This document shows, piece after piece, positions 1-9,204 of a stretch of 64,000 bases of DNA. Numbering within the stretch: the first letter of the stretch is position 1; each line of letters starts with the position of its first letter. This DNA comes from G963662905 sp963676725. Lineage in GTDB: Bacteria > Bacteroidota > Bacteroidia > Bacteroidales > WRLA01. The stretch spans positions 2,480,001 through 2,544,000 of the forward strand of contig OY781463.1 in the NCBI GenBank assembly GCA_963676725.1, read 5' to 3'. Both the position numbers and the translations under genes were made by a program. The notes under the pieces were generated by a model. That model made no database searches. It was not told the origin of the DNA and saw nothing but the letters and a program-made list of their open reading frames with translations.

Positions 1-17
1 AAAAACTCAAATTACAC

Positions 18-2120
18 ATGAAAAAATTACGAGGAATTTTCTTAATTGGTTTGCTGCTCTCAATGCTTTCGGTTGGTGCAGTAACAAAAACGTGGACGGG
101 GGCTTATAACTCAGCTTATTCTTTTCCGCCGAATTGGTCACCAATGGGAATGCCGGCATCAAGCGATGATGTTATTATTGGTTTACCTGCAAACGGCAGG
201 ATTTGCAAAATAATTAATCCGAGAACGGTTAATTCTTTAACCATACTGCCGAATGGCATATTAAGATTGTCGGGAAGCGGTGACTTGACTGTAAACAACG
301 ATTTTATCATTGAATCCGATTTAACTGGTATGGGTGCAGTTGTTTTACTTGATGGGACTGACATAGATGTAAACGGCAACTTTAAACGGCAATCCGAAGT
401 TATTACCGTAGAATCTCAGTATATAGGCACGGCTAAGGCATTAGGTAATCCTGCTTGGCAAAACGGTGTTGATAATCAACCAGCAGGCACATCATTATGG
501 GAAATGGAATACGAATATATTGCTAACGACAACTGTGTTGGATGGGTAGAAAAAACCCTTGCTTCGCCAAATGTACCTGATGAAGGTTATGTGCTTTGGG
601 TAGAGCGAACAATAGACCCCGAACACCTTACATATGATATGAATGATGATGATGTTGACTATACTCAAACATCAACCATTACAATGCCCTCTATTGACAA
701 TACACACGATGCTTGTTCCTCAAATCAATCTGCTGGTTCAGGATGGGGATTGTTGGCAAATCCATTTTTAACATCAATAAGCCTTCGTGACCCTGATGAT
801 TTCATAAATATAGATGATTATGACCCGATTATTTATTTATGGGAGAAAAACCAATACGAAATAATGAATATTGGTGTTCCTGCATGGCCAGCGGGAAATG
901 AATTATATCTTTCGCAAAATCTACCGAGTAATCAGGGGTTTATGATTCATACAAAATCCGATGTTTCAAACCCTTCTGCTCTGCAAATAAGATATACTGC
1001 ACAAAACGAAACAGGTTCTTTTTCTGATAATTATAAGAATGCGACAGCGAGTTTAACCCCGATTGAGAATTACAACAATGCCCCTGATTATCCCGATATT
1101 GAAAGAACGGGATACTATGAGCTATTGTTTCAGGTGAATATGGAGTATAATGTAAACTCAACAACGAACAGAAACACAGCTTTCTTTTGGGTTCACGATG
1201 ATGAAACGTCAGGCGGTGGCGGCATTATTTCCACAAATAGCACAGGCTTTAAAGATTCAAAAACATACTACGGGCAAGAATACGGCTGGGCTGATGTTAT
1301 TGCTCAATCGGTTGTAGCCGACTACGATAGAGATACGTATGTGCCTGATATTGGTTTTGCTATTGCAAATGGGATTACATCACCAAACAACTACCGAAGT
1401 GGAGATGCAGGCACGGCTACAATTAATGGCACATGGCTCGATTCATACGAAGACTATACAAAACTACGAACAGACGAGTTTATCCCTGATAACAGCACAG
1501 GAACGCTTCTGAAATTCTATTTCAATAACGATATTGCAAATACGACTTTTACAGGAGAAATTGACCCTGATATTTTGGATGGGGATGCAAAAAGCAGAAA
1601 TAAATTACCCGTTCAGAAAGGCGACATAGTTAAAGGCAGTAAATCACGTCCAACAGCCTTCACCATGTCATTTGATGGTATTTCTGAGCTTTACAGTAAC
1701 GGCAACTATTTAGTGTATTTACACATCTATACGTACAGCACAAGTACGCAGAAGTGGACACGCACAGGCGGTTTCCAAATAACCGATGCTACAACGCTGG
1801 ACGATATACCTAACAACATGGTAAACAAGCAGTACTTGTTTCAGATTGTTCGAGCTGGAGGCAAAAAAGATGCAACTGTCTTACCGTTTTCAAATGCAAG
1901 CATAAACAGGAACAATACTTCCTATCGAATTATTGGCCTCGAACAGCAAGCAAAACAGATCGAAATTTATTCTGTTTCGGGCGCAAAACTGCAAACCATT
2001 GAAGCGCAAAACGCTGATGTAATTGATATTGCCACAAACGAATTAAGCGGCGGTGTTTACCTTGCCCGTATTGTTGGCCTCGATAATCGGCAGAAAACAA
2101 TGAAATTCTTAGTTAAGTAG
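18..2120 (+). CDS. Secreted protein with T9SS C-terminal sorting domain
   Basis: A 700-residue protein. Residues 1-21 are a signal peptide (MKK start, hydrophobic core, cleavage near GAVTK). The next segment (TWTGAYNSAYSFPPNWSP) has the W-T-G...NW pattern seen at the start of many Bacteroidetes secreted beta-rich proteins. The last ~75 residues (YSVSGAKLQ, then GVYLARIVG, ending KTMKFLVK) are a type A T9SS sorting domain, so the protein is expected to cross the outer membrane and become attached to the cell surface. I recognise no catalytic domain. It lies 38 bases upstream of another exported protein on the same strand and may be cargo of the mobile element or flanking chromosome; the window starts too close to tell. 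Confidence 0.88.
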   Translation: MKKLRGIFLIGLLLSMLSVGAVTKTWTGAYNSAYSFPPNWSPMGMPASSDDVIIGLPANGRICKIINPRTVNSLTILPNGILRLSGSGDLTVNNDFIIESDLTGMGAVVLLDGTDIDVNGNFKRQSEVITVESQYIGTAKALGNPAWQNGVDNQPAGTSLWEMEYEYIANDNCVGWVEKTLASPNVPDEGYVLWVERTIDPEHLTYDMNDDDVDYTQTSTITMPSIDNTHDACSSNQSAGSGWGLLANPFLTSISLRDPDDFINIDDYDPIIYLWEKNQYEIMNIGVPAWPAGNELYLSQNLPSNQGFMIHTKSDVSNPSALQIRYTAQNETGSFSDNYKNATASLTPIENYNNAPDYPDIERTGYYELLFQVNMEYNVNSTTNRNTAFFWVHDDETSGGGGIISTNSTGFKDSKTYYGQEYGWADVIAQSVVADYDRDTYVPDIGFAIANGITSPNNYRSGDAGTATINGTWLDSYEDYTKLRTDEFIPDNSTGTLLKFYFNNDIANTTFTGEIDPDILDGDAKSRNKLPVQKGDIVKGSKSRPTAFTMSFDGISELYSNGNYLVYLHIYTYSTSTQKWTRTGGFQITDATTLDDIPNNMVNKQYLFQIVRAGGKKDATVLPFSNASINRNNTSYRIIGLEQQAKQIEIYSVSGAKLQTIEAQNADVIDIATNELSGGVYLARIVGLDNRQKTMKFLVK

Positions 2121-2158
2121 ATCAATTCTCTTTTTTATTCACCAATTAAAATTAACAC

Positions 2159-2629
2159 ATGAAGAAGTTTTTTGCATTACTCTTGTTTACGCTCTTGGCA
2201 GCCTTTAGCGTAAACTCAATGGCATCTTCGCAATGCAGCGCACCCAACCCTATCAGCGACCATTGGCCGCCAAATTTAACTGTGGATGTTAGTAACGATA
2301 TTGTTGCTACTCCTGTATTTGCGGAGGCTTATAGTTATTCTATGCCCGAAATGGAGGTATTTACCCCGGAAAGCATTTCAATTTTGCACCAGGAAACCGA
2401 AACAGCCTTAGCTTATGGGCATGAGGGGCTTTATGGGTTCTATTTGGATGGCTATATACGCGGTTTTATACGAAATGACAAAACACTTAATCCGGTCTTA
2501 TGCTTTAAAGATATGGGAGAAGAAAGCAATAATTACTTACTAATTAATAAGTTGGATCAGTTCCGATGGCCGTTTGTAAGCCATACAATTGCCGAATCTA
2601 ACAGTAATTACCAACTCGGCAAGAGTTAG
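2159..2629 (+). CDS. Small exported protein of unknown function
   Basis: 156 residues with an N-terminal signal peptide (MKKFFALLLFTLLAAFSV, cleavage near SMASS). The mature part is acidic and aromatic, has two cysteines (C26, C121 approximately) and no family I recognise. It follows the T9SS protein by 38 bases and is closed by a strong intrinsic terminator, so the two genes are probably cotranscribed. No sorting domain is visible, which suggests a periplasmic or outer-membrane-associated role. Function unknown. Confidence 0.75.
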   Translation: MKKFFALLLFTLLAAFSVNSMASSQCSAPNPISDHWPPNLTVDVSNDIVATPVFAEAYSYSMPEMEVFTPESISILHQETETALAYGHEGLYGFYLDGYIRGFIRNDKTLNPVLCFKDMGEESNNYLLINKLDQFRWPFVSHTIAESNSNYQLGKS

Positions 2630-2667
2630 TTTAACACGAAAACATAGATCAATAAAACAACAAATTG

Positions 2668-2704
2668 AAAAGGCTACGGCCTTGAAACCCGTAGCCTTTT
2701 TTTT
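2668..2704 (+). terminator. Rho-independent terminator
   Basis: A perfect 12-bp stem (AAAAGGCTACGG with CCGTAGCCTTTT) with a 9-base loop, followed by a T-run. It separates the secreted-protein pair from the membrane-protein cluster starting at 2719. Confidence 0.9.
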
Positions 2705-2718
2705 AAAAACTTGAACAA

Positions 2719-3162
2719 ATGGGAATCTTAATTCAAATATTACTTTTTACGGTCATATTTACCGTTTTATTGGCAAAATACAACGCTCACAATATCAAAT
2801 TGATAGAGTGCATGGACACAAAACATTGGCTGCAAGATGAACGAGACAAAGAAATGACGCTTTGGCATTTGTGGCAATGGATTGCAAGAGGCTTTGTGTT
2901 TGCAGCCGTTTCGTGGTGGTTACTTGGGTTCACACTCGAGGCTGCAGCCGTGGCCTTACTTGGAGGGGTGTTATCATGGAATATTTTTGATCCTATTCTC
3001 AATCTTTTCCGTGGCTTAAACTTTTTCCACAAAGGAAGCAACTACCTTGATATGATCTATCGGTATGAGTTTACACATTTTTTGATGCGTATCTTTTTAC
3101 TCCTTGTAGCTACTTGCCTGTATTATCTTGTAAATGTAGGCATTATAGTTAAATTTTGGTAA
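2719..3162 (+). CDS. Small integral membrane protein, unknown function
   Basis: 147 residues with three probable membrane segments: residues ~2-20, ~50-85 (a long hydrophobic stretch containing SWWLLGF) and ~115-145. The loop between segments 1 and 2 is charged and Trp-rich (HWLQDERDKEMTLWHLWQW). It is the first gene after a terminator and begins a run of five closely packed genes that lead into the polyvalent protein. Its stop codon overlaps the next start (TAATG), so the two are translationally coupled. It resembles the small membrane proteins of phages and conjugative elements in general character only; no family recognised. Confidence 0.78.
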   Translation: MGILIQILLFTVIFTVLLAKYNAHNIKLIECMDTKHWLQDERDKEMTLWHLWQWIARGFVFAAVSWWLLGFTLEAAAVALLGGVLSWNIFDPILNLFRGLNFFHKGSNYLDMIYRYEFTHFLMRIFLLLVATCLYYLVNVGIIVKFW

Positions 3163-3485
3163 TGATGGATATAGCAACAGATAGTTCAGCAATCTTTGGC
3201 CTGTTTTTCTTATTAGTATTGGTTTTCACTATTGCCATAATTGTTGTGGAAATGTATGTAAACCCAAAGCAAGAAAAACGGTTACAGGGATTTATGGAAG
3301 AAAAGCCAGGAGTATTAAGCAGCATACGTTTTCAAATGATAATAACCCTGCTTTTTGCATTTTTTATAACCTACCAAGAAACCCTTAAAGAAGAACCAAA
3401 CCTCACATTAATCCTGCTTCTATTTACTGCCGCCTTTGTGCCGAAAGTGATAAGCAAATTTGCCGAAATGAAAAATAACCTTTAA
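3162..3485 (+). CDS. Small integral membrane protein, unknown function
   Basis: About 107 residues with three predicted membrane helices (residues ~10-32, ~55-73, ~80-97) and a short charged loop after helix 1 (NPKQEKRLQGFMEEKPG). The longer open frame starts at a TTG inside the previous gene; I prefer the ATG at 3162 because it forms a TAATG overlap with the upstream stop codon, and the same junction recurs at 3801. A holin-like or secretion-accessory role is conceivable but unsupported. Confidence 0.75.
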   Translation: MMDIATDSSAIFGLFFLLVLVFTIAIIVVEMYVNPKQEKRLQGFMEEKPGVLSSIRFQMIITLLFAFFITYQETLKEEPNLTLILLLFTAAFVPKVISKFAEMKNNL

Positions 3486-3495
3486 AAAGCAAGCA

Positions 3496-3801
3496 ATGTC
3501 AGAGGTCGAACTTAATTCTTTTGCTGAACAGCAAATTCAAAAAATGATGCGCTCTATGGGCCGCGTAATTACAGGCGTGGTTTTAGCAGCCGTACTTGGC
3601 GTGGGCACAGTAACCTGGAGTACAGTTAAATCAAATCTGATCCTCACAGAAAAGGTAAAGAATCTTGAAATAACCATGAGCAAAAAAGCTGATTGCACTA
3701 CTGTAAACGACTTAAAAGAACATCTGTCTGAGGATATTGATGAATTAAAAAAAGCGTATAGCATTTTTAGTACTACCGACCAATCTAAAAAACCAAATTA
3801 A
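3496..3801 (+). CDS. Single-pass membrane protein with C-terminal coiled coil
   Basis: 101 residues. One hydrophobic segment (~22-44, RVITGVVLAAVLGVGTVTW) divides an N-terminal cytoplasmic amphipathic stretch from a charged, heptad-like C-terminal region (~48-95). The single membrane span plus coiled coil is reminiscent of small virion or spanin-like membrane proteins, but there is no specific family match I can name. The stop codon overlaps the next start in TAATG. Confidence 0.75.
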   Translation: MSEVELNSFAEQQIQKMMRSMGRVITGVVLAAVLGVGTVTWSTVKSNLILTEKVKNLEITMSKKADCTTVNDLKEHLSEDIDELKKAYSIFSTTDQSKKPN

Positions 3802-4094
3802 TGAAAACCCAGACTAAAACCGGAAAAATAGTAGTCGATGCCGCTTGGTTTCGTAATTTTCTTAAGAGAATTAAACAAGATTATTTAAAACCAGCACCAG
3901 AAAAGGCTTGCGATCCTCACAGAGAAATGAGGGTAATGGTTATACAAGGCGAAGACCTTTTAAAGAAGTACAAAAATAAAGTTGCAAGGGCGTGTAATCC
4001 CGAATTGGAGCTTTATTTATCCATTGAAGGGATTAAGGAAAAATTTGCCGGCATTGATGGAGAACAGAATCTTGAACAAATAATGTTGGATTAA
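3801..4094 (+). CDS. Small soluble protein, unknown function
   Basis: 97 residues, basic in the N-terminal half and acidic at the C terminus, with no membrane segment or signal peptide. It is coupled to the upstream gene by a one-base overlap and is 11 bases from the next gene. No family recognised; it belongs to the accessory cluster of the element. Confidence 0.72.
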   Translation: MKTQTKTGKIVVDAAWFRNFLKRIKQDYLKPAPEKACDPHREMRVMVIQGEDLLKKYKNKVARACNPELELYLSIEGIKEKFAGIDGEQNLEQIMLD

Positions 4095-4105
4095 AAATAA
4101 ACACG

Positions 4106-4483
4106 ATGAACAAAGCAATTTTAATTACCGGAGGTGGTTTGCTTGCAGCATATTTATTGCTAAACGGAGGCCGCAAAGAAGCCAAAAAAGTCAGCCACCG
4201 AACATCAAAGGATTCGTCTGGTAAAAAAGCTAAAGCAGATAAAAAAGGCGGATCTACATCAAATAAAAAGAATGAAACCCAAAGCTCAGTCGGTTCGAGA
4301 CACACAAAAAGCAGTAAAACGATCTTTACCCGCAAAGATTCTGCCATAAGAGCAGCTATCCGCAGGGGCAATAAGGTGTTTAAACTGCCCGATGGGGTAT
4401 TTTATGTTTGCACAGACAAAGCCGCTGCCTTAGCCAAAGCACAATTCCATATTGGCAAATTAAAGGTGATTGAAGTCGCTTAA
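4106..4483 (+). CDS. Membrane-anchored Lys/Ser-rich protein
   Basis: 125 residues. A short hydrophobic N-terminal anchor (residues 4-20, ending LLLNGG) is followed by a highly basic low-complexity linker rich in Lys and Ser (~24-70), then a small C-terminal domain (~72-125) beginning FTRKDSAIRAAIRRGN. That tail resembles small globular modules often appended to element-encoded proteins, but I cannot name it. A basic linker behind an anchor could bind DNA at the membrane (inference). An intrinsic terminator follows. Confidence 0.75.
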   Translation: MNKAILITGGGLLAAYLLLNGGRKEAKKVSHRTSKDSSGKKAKADKKGGSTSNKKNETQSSVGSRHTKSSKTIFTRKDSAIRAAIRRGNKVFKLPDGVFYVCTDKAAALAKAQFHIGKLKVIEVA

Positions 4484-4490
4484 AGCAAGC

Positions 4491-4512
4491 CCGGGCATTT
4501 GTCCGGTTTTTT
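4491..4512 (+). terminator. Probable intrinsic terminator
   Basis: CCGGGCATTTGTCCGG followed by six T. The stem is short (about 5-6 bp with one G-T pair), so this may be a partial terminator between the membrane cluster and the polyvalent protein. Confidence 0.5.
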
Positions 4513-4541
4513 ATTGAATGCAAATTTGAAATTTTCCTGAT

Positions 4542-7500
4542 ATGCCTGCTGTTAAAACAACTGATTCAGTAAATCCACAAACTCATACCCCCGCCTTTAA
4601 AAAGTGGTTTGGCGATTGGGAAAAAGCTCAAAGGATAGAAAAACTGAAAAACAGCAAGGCTATTATTGCCCCTAAAAATCCTCATAAAGGCAAATATGTG
4701 CTTAACAGGGATTCTGCTCAGAAATACATGAAGGATAATTTAAGGGGTAAATATACTATAAAAGACACAAGAGAAAATGTAGAGGTTACTCTTGTCGGGG
4801 TGAAAAAGGTTACAGCGTATAATCAAGGTAAAACAGAACACCTTAAATCTATTGCCCTTGTTCCTGAAATAATTGAGAATTCCATCTATATAACCGAAGA
4901 AAAAACTGAAAAGAGTAATAAGAAATACGATTCATACAGGTATTATGTCACTGGGTTAAAGCTTGGTGATGTTGACTATACTGTGAAAATCGTTGTTGGG
5001 GTTAAGAATGGTCAGAAATATTATGACCACCGTTTAACTCAGCTTGAAAAAGGAAAACTCATTAATAGCCTTAACTGGCTGACAAAGCCAGTAGCTACTA
5101 ATGAGCTTTCAAAGTTCAAAGATAATAGATTAATCGACATTTTGCAAGTAAATTCTTCAAAAGTTGTGGATACCTCCGGTAAACCACTTGTTGTGTATCA
5201 TGGAACGGATGCTCGCTTTAATACATTTAAGCCAAACTTTGCGGCAGGATGGGGCGAAGGAATCTATTTTACAGACAATAAAGCACAAGCCGCTGAATTT
5301 GGTGAAAATATTGTCTCAGCATTTTTATCCCTAAAAAATCCCTTCATCGAAAACTGGACCAACTTGAAAGATGAAGATGTAGAAGCTACAAATGCTTATA
5401 AAATCCTTAATGAAAAACATAAAGAGGATTATGGAGAAGATCTTTATTGGCCAGATGAATGGGCTGAGGATTCAAAATTTGTAGGCAATTTATTGAGGGA
5501 ATTAGGCTTCGATGGTGTAATAGCAGAAAACAGTAACGGGATAGACGGTAAAGAAATTATTGCCTTCTCCCCCACTCAAATAAAATCAGCAACAGCCAAT
5601 AACGGGAATTTTAGCATGGAAAATAACAGCATTTTAGAAGGTGTAAAACAAAACCAATCTCCGGCCTTTAAAGCTCCATCACAGATTAAGGTTTTGATAG
5701 GGAGCCTTGAAGGTCTTGGGGGTATTAAGGCCGAACTAAGTCATAACAAATTACAAAATGGTATTGAGATTAAGTTTTCGGAAAAGCCCGAATATGATGT
5801 TATTGCGCAAATAAAATCGCTGGGTTACAGGTGGAGCAGAAGAAATAAAGTATGGTATAAGAAGCACTCACAATACCTTTGGGAACGCACCGAAAAATAT
5901 TTGAACGAAACATTTGGACATGATACCCAAAGTGAACCAAAATCCGAATCGCCAAAACCACAGCAACCAAAAGAACCTGCAATCCCTTCTCCCGATGACT
6001 TTATACGAAACGAAAAGGATGCGCACCATATAGCCACAACGCCAATTGCTGAATGGATTGTTTCTAAAAAGCCCTCGGAACTGCATATAGACGGTCGTAC
6101 CTATATTCATAACGAAAAGAAAGGATTATATGAGCACCTGCCGCCAAAGCGCAAACGTACAGATAAGTATAGTTATGCTGACATAAATACACTGGCTGTA
6201 AGGCTTGCATTAAAAAATGGACTGATTTTCCCTATGGAAAATTACAAGCTAAACCGAGCGCATTTTGGTTCAGAATTTAGAAGCTTGTTTTCATTTGACA
6301 ATATGGTCAAAAAGTATCCGGTTCTTAAAAATGCTCCCGATTATTCGCAGCAGCGCGAAAAAATAGAGCAGCGCGAAACAAAGAATAAAGCCGAGGATGC
6401 AAAATGGGTGAAATGGAAAACCGAACACCTCGAAAAAAACGCAACGCTTTATAACTTAAATAAAGAAACTGGACAATACGCTCCGGTTACAATAGAGCAT
6501 CCCGAAAAATCATATGGCGATTATGATTATTATGGGCGTTTCGATATTGCCGAAGTGGTTGACAAGAGTATTTCGTACATTCATTTTGTTAATACCGTTC
6601 CGCTTGATAATCTGTATCTTGAAAATCCAGACGTAAACCCCCAAGCCAAACCAATAACGGAAATATGGCCAATGGAAGGGCATGAGCCAAAACCAGCAAC
6701 AAAGCCAAAAGAAAAACAAGAGCCAAGGCATGAGCTAAAAATCCATAAACATCTTATGGCATTCCTGCAAGCCAACGGCAAAAACCTTATGCTGGATGAT
6801 ACCGACGAAATTGCAGCACTTATTTCAAAAAACTTCACCCGCGATCAACTGCCAACTGCAAGCCAATTTCCAACAAAAAAAGCCGATTGTATTGATAAGC
6901 TTTTGCAGAGAGGCATTTACCGAGAAGCTCAAAACCATGAGCCGCATGAAATTTCCCTCTTTGCTTATGCCACAGGCCAGTTTATTGGTGAAGCCCATAC
7001 CGAGGCCGCAATAATGACGCAGGCTTTATACATACCTGAAAAAGAGTACAGGGCAAGGCACAAAAAAGCCATTGAACAAGCCCTCGAAGAAGGCAAAACC
7101 GTTCCGGCAGAGGTTTTAAAAGATTATCCGGAGCTACAAAGCCACCATCCGAAACCGGAAAAGGAACAGCCAAAAGCCGATAAGCCTCAAAACGTGACTG
7201 TTAAAACAAGGGTTGACAGATTAACGGCAAGCGTTTTCGATTTGATTGCCGATTATAAATATCAAGGGTTAGACAACAAAACAGCATGGTCAAAATTTAT
7301 TATCGACCGTGATTTAAAGCCCGAAATGGATGCAAAAGATTTTTATAACATTTGGAAAACTGTTGCTCCTAAAGCATTAACATCACACAGCGCCCAAGTG
7401 AAATTTAATCCAACACATTATGATGAATTTCACAAAATGGACGTACAAAATACAGACAAAGGTATTTATACGGAGCATTTATGGGAAGATGGCAGCACAG

Positions 7501-7754
7501 GCACAACCCCTAATAAATACATTGACCCGTTACGGTTCATTTCGCTTAAGGAAGCTGCAAATAGTCGCGCCACAGCCGATACTCCTTCTCCCGACAAAGA
7601 TGATTTAAAAAACCCCAACAGCTTCACTTATGAAGATTACTGCCATGCGGAACATTCACAGTCTCCGGTTTCGGACAGCAAAAACAAAGCCGCAGCCCGC
7701 CTCAAACTTAAAATGAAAATGCTGAAACTTAAACTCCAATTGCAAAATGACTAA
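4542..7754 (+). CDS. Polyvalent protein with ADP-ribosyltransferase-like domain
   Basis: 1070 residues, soluble. Order of visible parts: FKKWFGDW at residues 19-26, a motif found near the start of phage and conjugative-element polyvalent proteins; a mixed domain at ~45-190 that could be one of the RelE/EndoU-like nuclease modules of such proteins (tentative); an ADP-ribosyltransferase-like domain at ~205-350 with VVYHGT, GIYFTD and GKEIIAF supplying an H-Y-E triad; a small module at ~400-460 with GYRWSRRNKVWYKK; long helical, Lys/Pro-rich linkers; and a C-terminal tail at ~1049-1070 (AAARLKLKMKMLKLKL) shared with two neighbours. Known relatives are injected or transferred with element DNA and counter host defence. 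It overlaps the methylase gene by 8 bases. Target of the transferase is unknown. Confidence 0.82.
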   Translation: MPAVKTTDSVNPQTHTPAFKKWFGDWEKAQRIEKLKNSKAIIAPKNPHKGKYVLNRDSAQKYMKDNLRGKYTIKDTRENVEVTLVGVKKVTAYNQGKTEHLKSIALVPEIIENSIYITEEKTEKSNKKYDSYRYYVTGLKLGDVDYTVKIVVGVKNGQKYYDHRLTQLEKGKLINSLNWLTKPVATNELSKFKDNRLIDILQVNSSKVVDTSGKPLVVYHGTDARFNTFKPNFAAGWGEGIYFTDNKAQAAEFGENIVSAFLSLKNPFIENWTNLKDEDVEATNAYKILNEKHKEDYGEDLYWPDEWAEDSKFVGNLLRELGFDGVIAENSNGIDGKEIIAFSPTQIKSATANNGNFSMENNSILEGVKQNQSPAFKAPSQIKVLIGSLEGLGGIKAELSHNKLQNGIEIKFSEKPEYDVIAQIKSLGYRWSRRNKVWYKKHSQYLWERTEKYLNETFGHDTQSEPKSESPKPQQPKEPAIPSPDDFIRNEKDAHHIATTPIAEWIVSKKPSELHIDGRTYIHNEKKGLYEHLPPKRKRTDKYSYADINTLAVRLALKNGLIFPMENYKLNRAHFGSEFRSLFSFDNMVKKYPVLKNAPDYSQQREKIEQRETKNKAEDAKWVKWKTEHLEKNATLYNLNKETGQYAPVTIEHPEKSYGDYDYYGRFDIAEVVDKSISYIHFVNTVPLDNLYLENPDVNPQAKPITEIWPMEGHEPKPATKPKEKQEPRHELKIHKHLMAFLQANGKNLMLDDTDEIAALISKNFTRDQLPTASQFPTKKADCIDKLLQRGIYREAQNHEPHEISLFAYATGQFIGEAHTEAAIMTQALYIPEKEYRARHKKAIEQALEEGKTVPAEVLKDYPELQSHHPKPEKEQPKADKPQNVTVKTRVDRLTASVFDLIADYKYQGLDNKTAWSKFIIDRDLKPEMDAKDFYNIWKTVAPKALTSHSAQVKFNPTHYDEFHKMDVQNTDKGIYTEHLWEDGSTGTTPNKYIDPLRFISLKEAANSRATADTPSPDKDDLKNPNSFTYEDYCHAEHSQSPVSDSKNKAAARLKLKMKMLKLKLQLQND

Positions 7755-8556
7755 AGCAGAAGCAATAGACCGCATTATTACAAGCATCGACCACGATTCG
7801 CGCATATTTGCCATTGCGCAATTGGAGGAGCTGGTAAAACAAAGCCCTCTCACGCAAAAAGAAATTGATTTGCTCCAACTATACGAAGGTATGGGGGGTA
7901 AAATAAAAAAAGGAGCAAAAAGCACAGGGAAAGGGGGCGACAATCCTTTGTACGAATTTTATACTCCGCGATATTTAGCCAGTCTTATGTACGATATAGC
8001 CCTGCATCATGGCTACAAAGAAGGAGAAAAGGTATTGGAACCATCTTGCGCCACAGGCAGGCTGGTTGAAAGGGTAAAAGACCCTTCAAAAATAACAGCC
8101 TTTGAAATTACTGAGGCTACTTATCGCATTGCCAAGCTTATATATCCAAAAGCCGATATACACAATCAATACTTTGAAACGGCATTCATGCAACCGCCAA
8201 AATTCAGGGCAAGGCTTACGGGGAAACAAATAACTTGGCTAAAGGCATACCCATTCGATTTAGTAATTGGCAATCCTCCTTACGGCAAGTATAGAGGTAT
8301 GTATAGTAGCTATTTTAAAAACCCAAAGATGCCACAGGTAGAGCAAATGTTTATCTACTACGGTTTGCAATTGCTTCGCAAGGGAGGTTTGCTTGTATAT
8401 CTTATTTCTCAGAATTTTATGAGGAACGGTAATTCGTACTCAAAAGTAAAAGACATCATTGGCAAACAGGCCGATTTAATTGATGCCTATCGTTTGCATC
8501 CTGTTTTCAAAAACAGCGAAGTTCCAACAGATATAATTGTATTACGAAAAAAATAA
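7747..8556 (+). CDS. N6-adenine DNA methyltransferase (orphan)
   Basis: 269 residues. Motif I (VLEPSCATGRLV, ~97-108) binds S-adenosylmethionine and the catalytic motif IV is NPPYGK at about residue 176. Before motif I there is FYTPRYLASLMYDIA, typical of the TaqI/Type I-like gamma class. No target-recognition domain and no adjacent endonuclease are visible, so it is probably a protective or modifying enzyme of the element. The helicase encoded at 9201 completes a methylase-plus-SNF2-helicase pair that is fused in DarB-like antirestriction proteins of phage P1; here they are separate. It lacks the Leu/Lys tail of its neighbours. The start overlaps the previous stop by 8 bases. Confidence 0.88.
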   Translation: MTKAEAIDRIITSIDHDSRIFAIAQLEELVKQSPLTQKEIDLLQLYEGMGGKIKKGAKSTGKGGDNPLYEFYTPRYLASLMYDIALHHGYKEGEKVLEPSCATGRLVERVKDPSKITAFEITEATYRIAKLIYPKADIHNQYFETAFMQPPKFRARLTGKQITWLKAYPFDLVIGNPPYGKYRGMYSSYFKNPKMPQVEQMFIYYGLQLLRKGGLLVYLISQNFMRNGNSYSKVKDIIGKQADLIDAYRLHPVFKNSEVPTDIIVLRKK

Positions 8557-8561
8557 AACAA

Positions 8562-8777
8562 ATGACAACAGAAACAAAACTACGAACAGCAATCTATGAG
8601 GAGCTGGGTGATGTAACCAAAGCAAGTAGCCCATTCATTCATGATTCCATCCAAAATCCAAACGGATATAAGGAAATAGAAGAAATGATAATTAACACTG
8701 TGGTTGAAGGTAACCTGCCTGTTCAGGCTGCTATTCCCCAGGTGGAAATGCAATTGCAGGAAATATACAATGATTAA
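8562..8777 (+). CDS. Small acidic protein, unknown function
   Basis: 71 residues, mostly helical and acidic, with no membrane segment. It lies 5 bases after the methylase and its stop codon lies within the first codons of the next gene (8-base overlap), so it belongs to the same operon. No family recognised. Confidence 0.65.
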   Translation: MTTETKLRTAIYEELGDVTKASSPFIHDSIQNPNGYKEIEEMIINTVVEGNLPVQAAIPQVEMQLQEIYND

Positions 8778-9204
8778 GGGTATAGAAATATCAAACAGTT
8801 ATTTGCGCGGACGTATGCGAGCCTTCGAGCATATGTATGAACAGGCAGAAGACGATCAGGCTCGCGGCTGGTTACGCAATTCAGCGGAAGTTTATAAAGC
8901 AGAAGAACGCGATGAACTTGCAAAAATGTATGCCAAAAGCGAAAATAACTCACCGCTTTCGTTTGTGGAACAATGCTCATTCAGCACTTTTTTTGCTTTG
9001 CATCCCGAAAAAGTATCAGCAGAGGAACAACTGTCAACCAGTATCCATTTCCCTGTAAAAATGAAAGGTACCGTTCGGCAAGTAATGGATACTATTAAGA
9101 ACAGTCTTAAAAGCCCTGCCCAGTCCGGCAAAGCAAAAGCATCTGCTCGGCTTCAATTAAAAATGAAAATGTTAAAACTGAAATTAAAACTTCAACAATT
9201 ATGA
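8770..9204 (+). CDS. Small tail-bearing protein, unknown function
   Basis: 144 residues from the ATG at 8770. A longer frame from 8704 would overlap the previous gene heavily; the 8770 start gives an 8-base overlap like the one at 7747. The N-terminal half is charged and helical (SYLRGRMRAFEHMYEQAEDD). The C terminus (SARLQLKMKMLKLKLKL) is the same tail as on the polyvalent protein and the SNF2 helicase. Its stop overlaps the helicase start in ATGA. With only ~120 residues before the tail it may be an adaptor or a small cargo protein (inference). Confidence 0.75.
   Translation: MIKGIEISNSYLRGRMRAFEHMYEQAEDDQARGWLRNSAEVYKAEERDELAKMYAKSENNSPLSFVEQCSFSTFFALHPEKVSAEEQLSTSIHFPVKMKGTVRQVMDTIKNSLKSPAQSGKAKASARLQLKMKMLKLKLKLQQL

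Noticed and set aside
3156..3161. TTG start for the second small membrane protein
   Set aside because: It overlaps the preceding gene; the ATG at 3162 gives the TAATG junction seen again at 3801.
8704..8769. 22-residue extension of the small tail-bearing protein
   Set aside because: It overlaps the previous coding gene by 74 bases and has an unusual Cys/Arg composition; the ATG at 8770 gives a usual 8-base overlap.
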